DNA of 13,857 bases, taken from Deltaproteobacteria bacterium. Its GTDB lineage: Bacteria; Desulfobacterota; Deferrimicrobia; Deferrimicrobiales; Deferrimicrobiaceae. Each line of letters begins with the position of its first letter. Positions within the stretch are counted from its first letter, which is position 1. The notes beneath the pieces were generated by a model. The model was not told the origin of the DNA, made no database searches, and saw nothing but the letters and a program-made list of their open reading frames with translations. Below, piece by piece: positions 13,584-13,857 of this stretch. Location: the NCBI GenBank assembly GCA_017889845.1, contig JAGGAJ010000029.1:1-13857 (forward strand). The letters run 5' to 3'. The position numbers and the translations under genes were made by a program.

Positions 13584-13612
13584 ATAATGCCGCAGACGGT
13601 TAAAACTGTAAA
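13584..13612 (-). promoter_or_regulatory. candidate sigma-70-type promoter for the REC-PilZ gene
   Basis: On the minus strand TTTACA (13607-13612, five of six matches to TTGACA) and CATTAT (13584-13589, four of six) are separated by 17 bp in AT-rich DNA unlike the surrounding coding sequence. The start would fall near 13577, about 30 nt before ATG 13546. This promoter may also serve the cytochrome gene. Confidence 0.5.
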
Positions 13613-13857
13613 TTTGAAGAATTTTCGTTCATGGCGGTGTCGGCAGCGGATGGCGGCCCGCCACGGGAAGTGGTGATTTGGCGTACCGTGGCAGGGGGAA
13701 TTCCCCCAATCGGCGAAATCCCCAAGCCTCACCGGTCATATAGCGGAACCGCCCGGCGTTTCTAATGTTATAGAAAAACAACATCCTGTATTTTAAGCAG
13801 AATTATCCAGGAAAGTTTCTGGCATATCGCTTGCTCTGATGTGAATCGACATGATAA
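13613..13857. other. non-coding, hairpin-rich then AT-rich region
   Basis: No supported gene is present. A 7-bp inverted repeat GCCACGG/CCGTGGC (13660-13666 with 13686-13692) is followed by a perfect 14-bp palindrome GGGGGAATTCCCCC (13694-13707) and further GC-rich short pairings to about 13760. The last 100 bases are AT-rich and contain promoter-like hexamers in both directions. The region could be a structured leader for a gene beyond the right edge, or an operator zone for the REC-PilZ unit. It was compared by eye with GEMM and fluoride riboswitch cores, and neither fits. Confidence 0.4.

Noticed and set aside
13547..13732. N-terminal extension of the REC-PilZ protein
   Set aside because: The 62 extra residues are unlike any receiver N-terminus and would overlap the predicted promoter; receiver homology starts at MVPKKVLVVDDD.
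13650..13780. GEMM (c-di-GMP/cGAMP) or fluoride riboswitch
   Set aside because: Some short blocks look alike, but the GEMM tetraloop/receptor layout and the fluoride core are missing on both strands.
12795..13857. Sigma-54 (-24/-12) promoter for the cytochrome or REC-PilZ gene
   Set aside because: No GG and GC pair with the required 10-base spacing and TGGCAC/TTGC context was found; the closest candidate before the cytochrome has 11 or 12 bases.

Overview
The window is GC-rich, with dense head-to-tail genes, a selenocysteine tRNA, a six-haem OmcS-type cytochrome, a sensor kinase carrying a c-type haem motif, and an NtrC-type regulator. Together these point to an anaerobic, metal-respiring deltaproteobacterium (Desulfuromonadia / Geobacter relatives). 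That placement rests on gene content and motif recognition; no database search was run.

Left part (1-2540). The window opens inside the C-terminal end of a repeat protein made of near-identical 141-bp calcium-loop units. It continues through a decayed IS110-type transposase to an intact tRNA-Val(CAC) on the minus strand. A minus-strand outer-membrane beta-barrel gene follows. It shares an overlapping divergent promoter region with a plus-strand unit that encodes a 31-residue very basic protein and then tRNA-Sec(UCA). A 22-bp copy of the tRNA-Sec 3' end recurs 165 bp downstream, which looks like the scar of an element that integrated there.

Middle part (2541-7658). queH (tRNA queuosine synthesis) is on the minus strand. 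Divergent from it is a plus-strand run: a site-2 protease and two ABC half-exporters. The exporters form a classic asymmetric pair: one subunit has Asp in place of the catalytic Glu, and its partner has a degenerate signature motif. The first exporter subunit has no AUG/GUG/UUG at a sensible position and may start at AUC.

Right part (7722-13857). A plus-strand operon encodes a PhnD-like substrate-binding lipoprotein, a membrane histidine kinase whose periplasmic domain has a CxxCH haem-attachment motif, and an NtrC-family sigma-54 response regulator; the genes overlap by 1 and 4 nt. Convergent to it, with only 20 bp between stop codons, is an OmcS-like hexahaem cytochrome, preceded on its own strand by a REC-PilZ response regulator. 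The most interesting reading is a redox- and ligand-sensing three-component system next to a predicted nanowire cytochrome, with a second possible c-di-GMP input. The regulatory links are inference: no sigma-54 promoter was found upstream of the cytochrome pair. The last 245 bases hold a promoter and a hairpin-rich stretch of unknown role.
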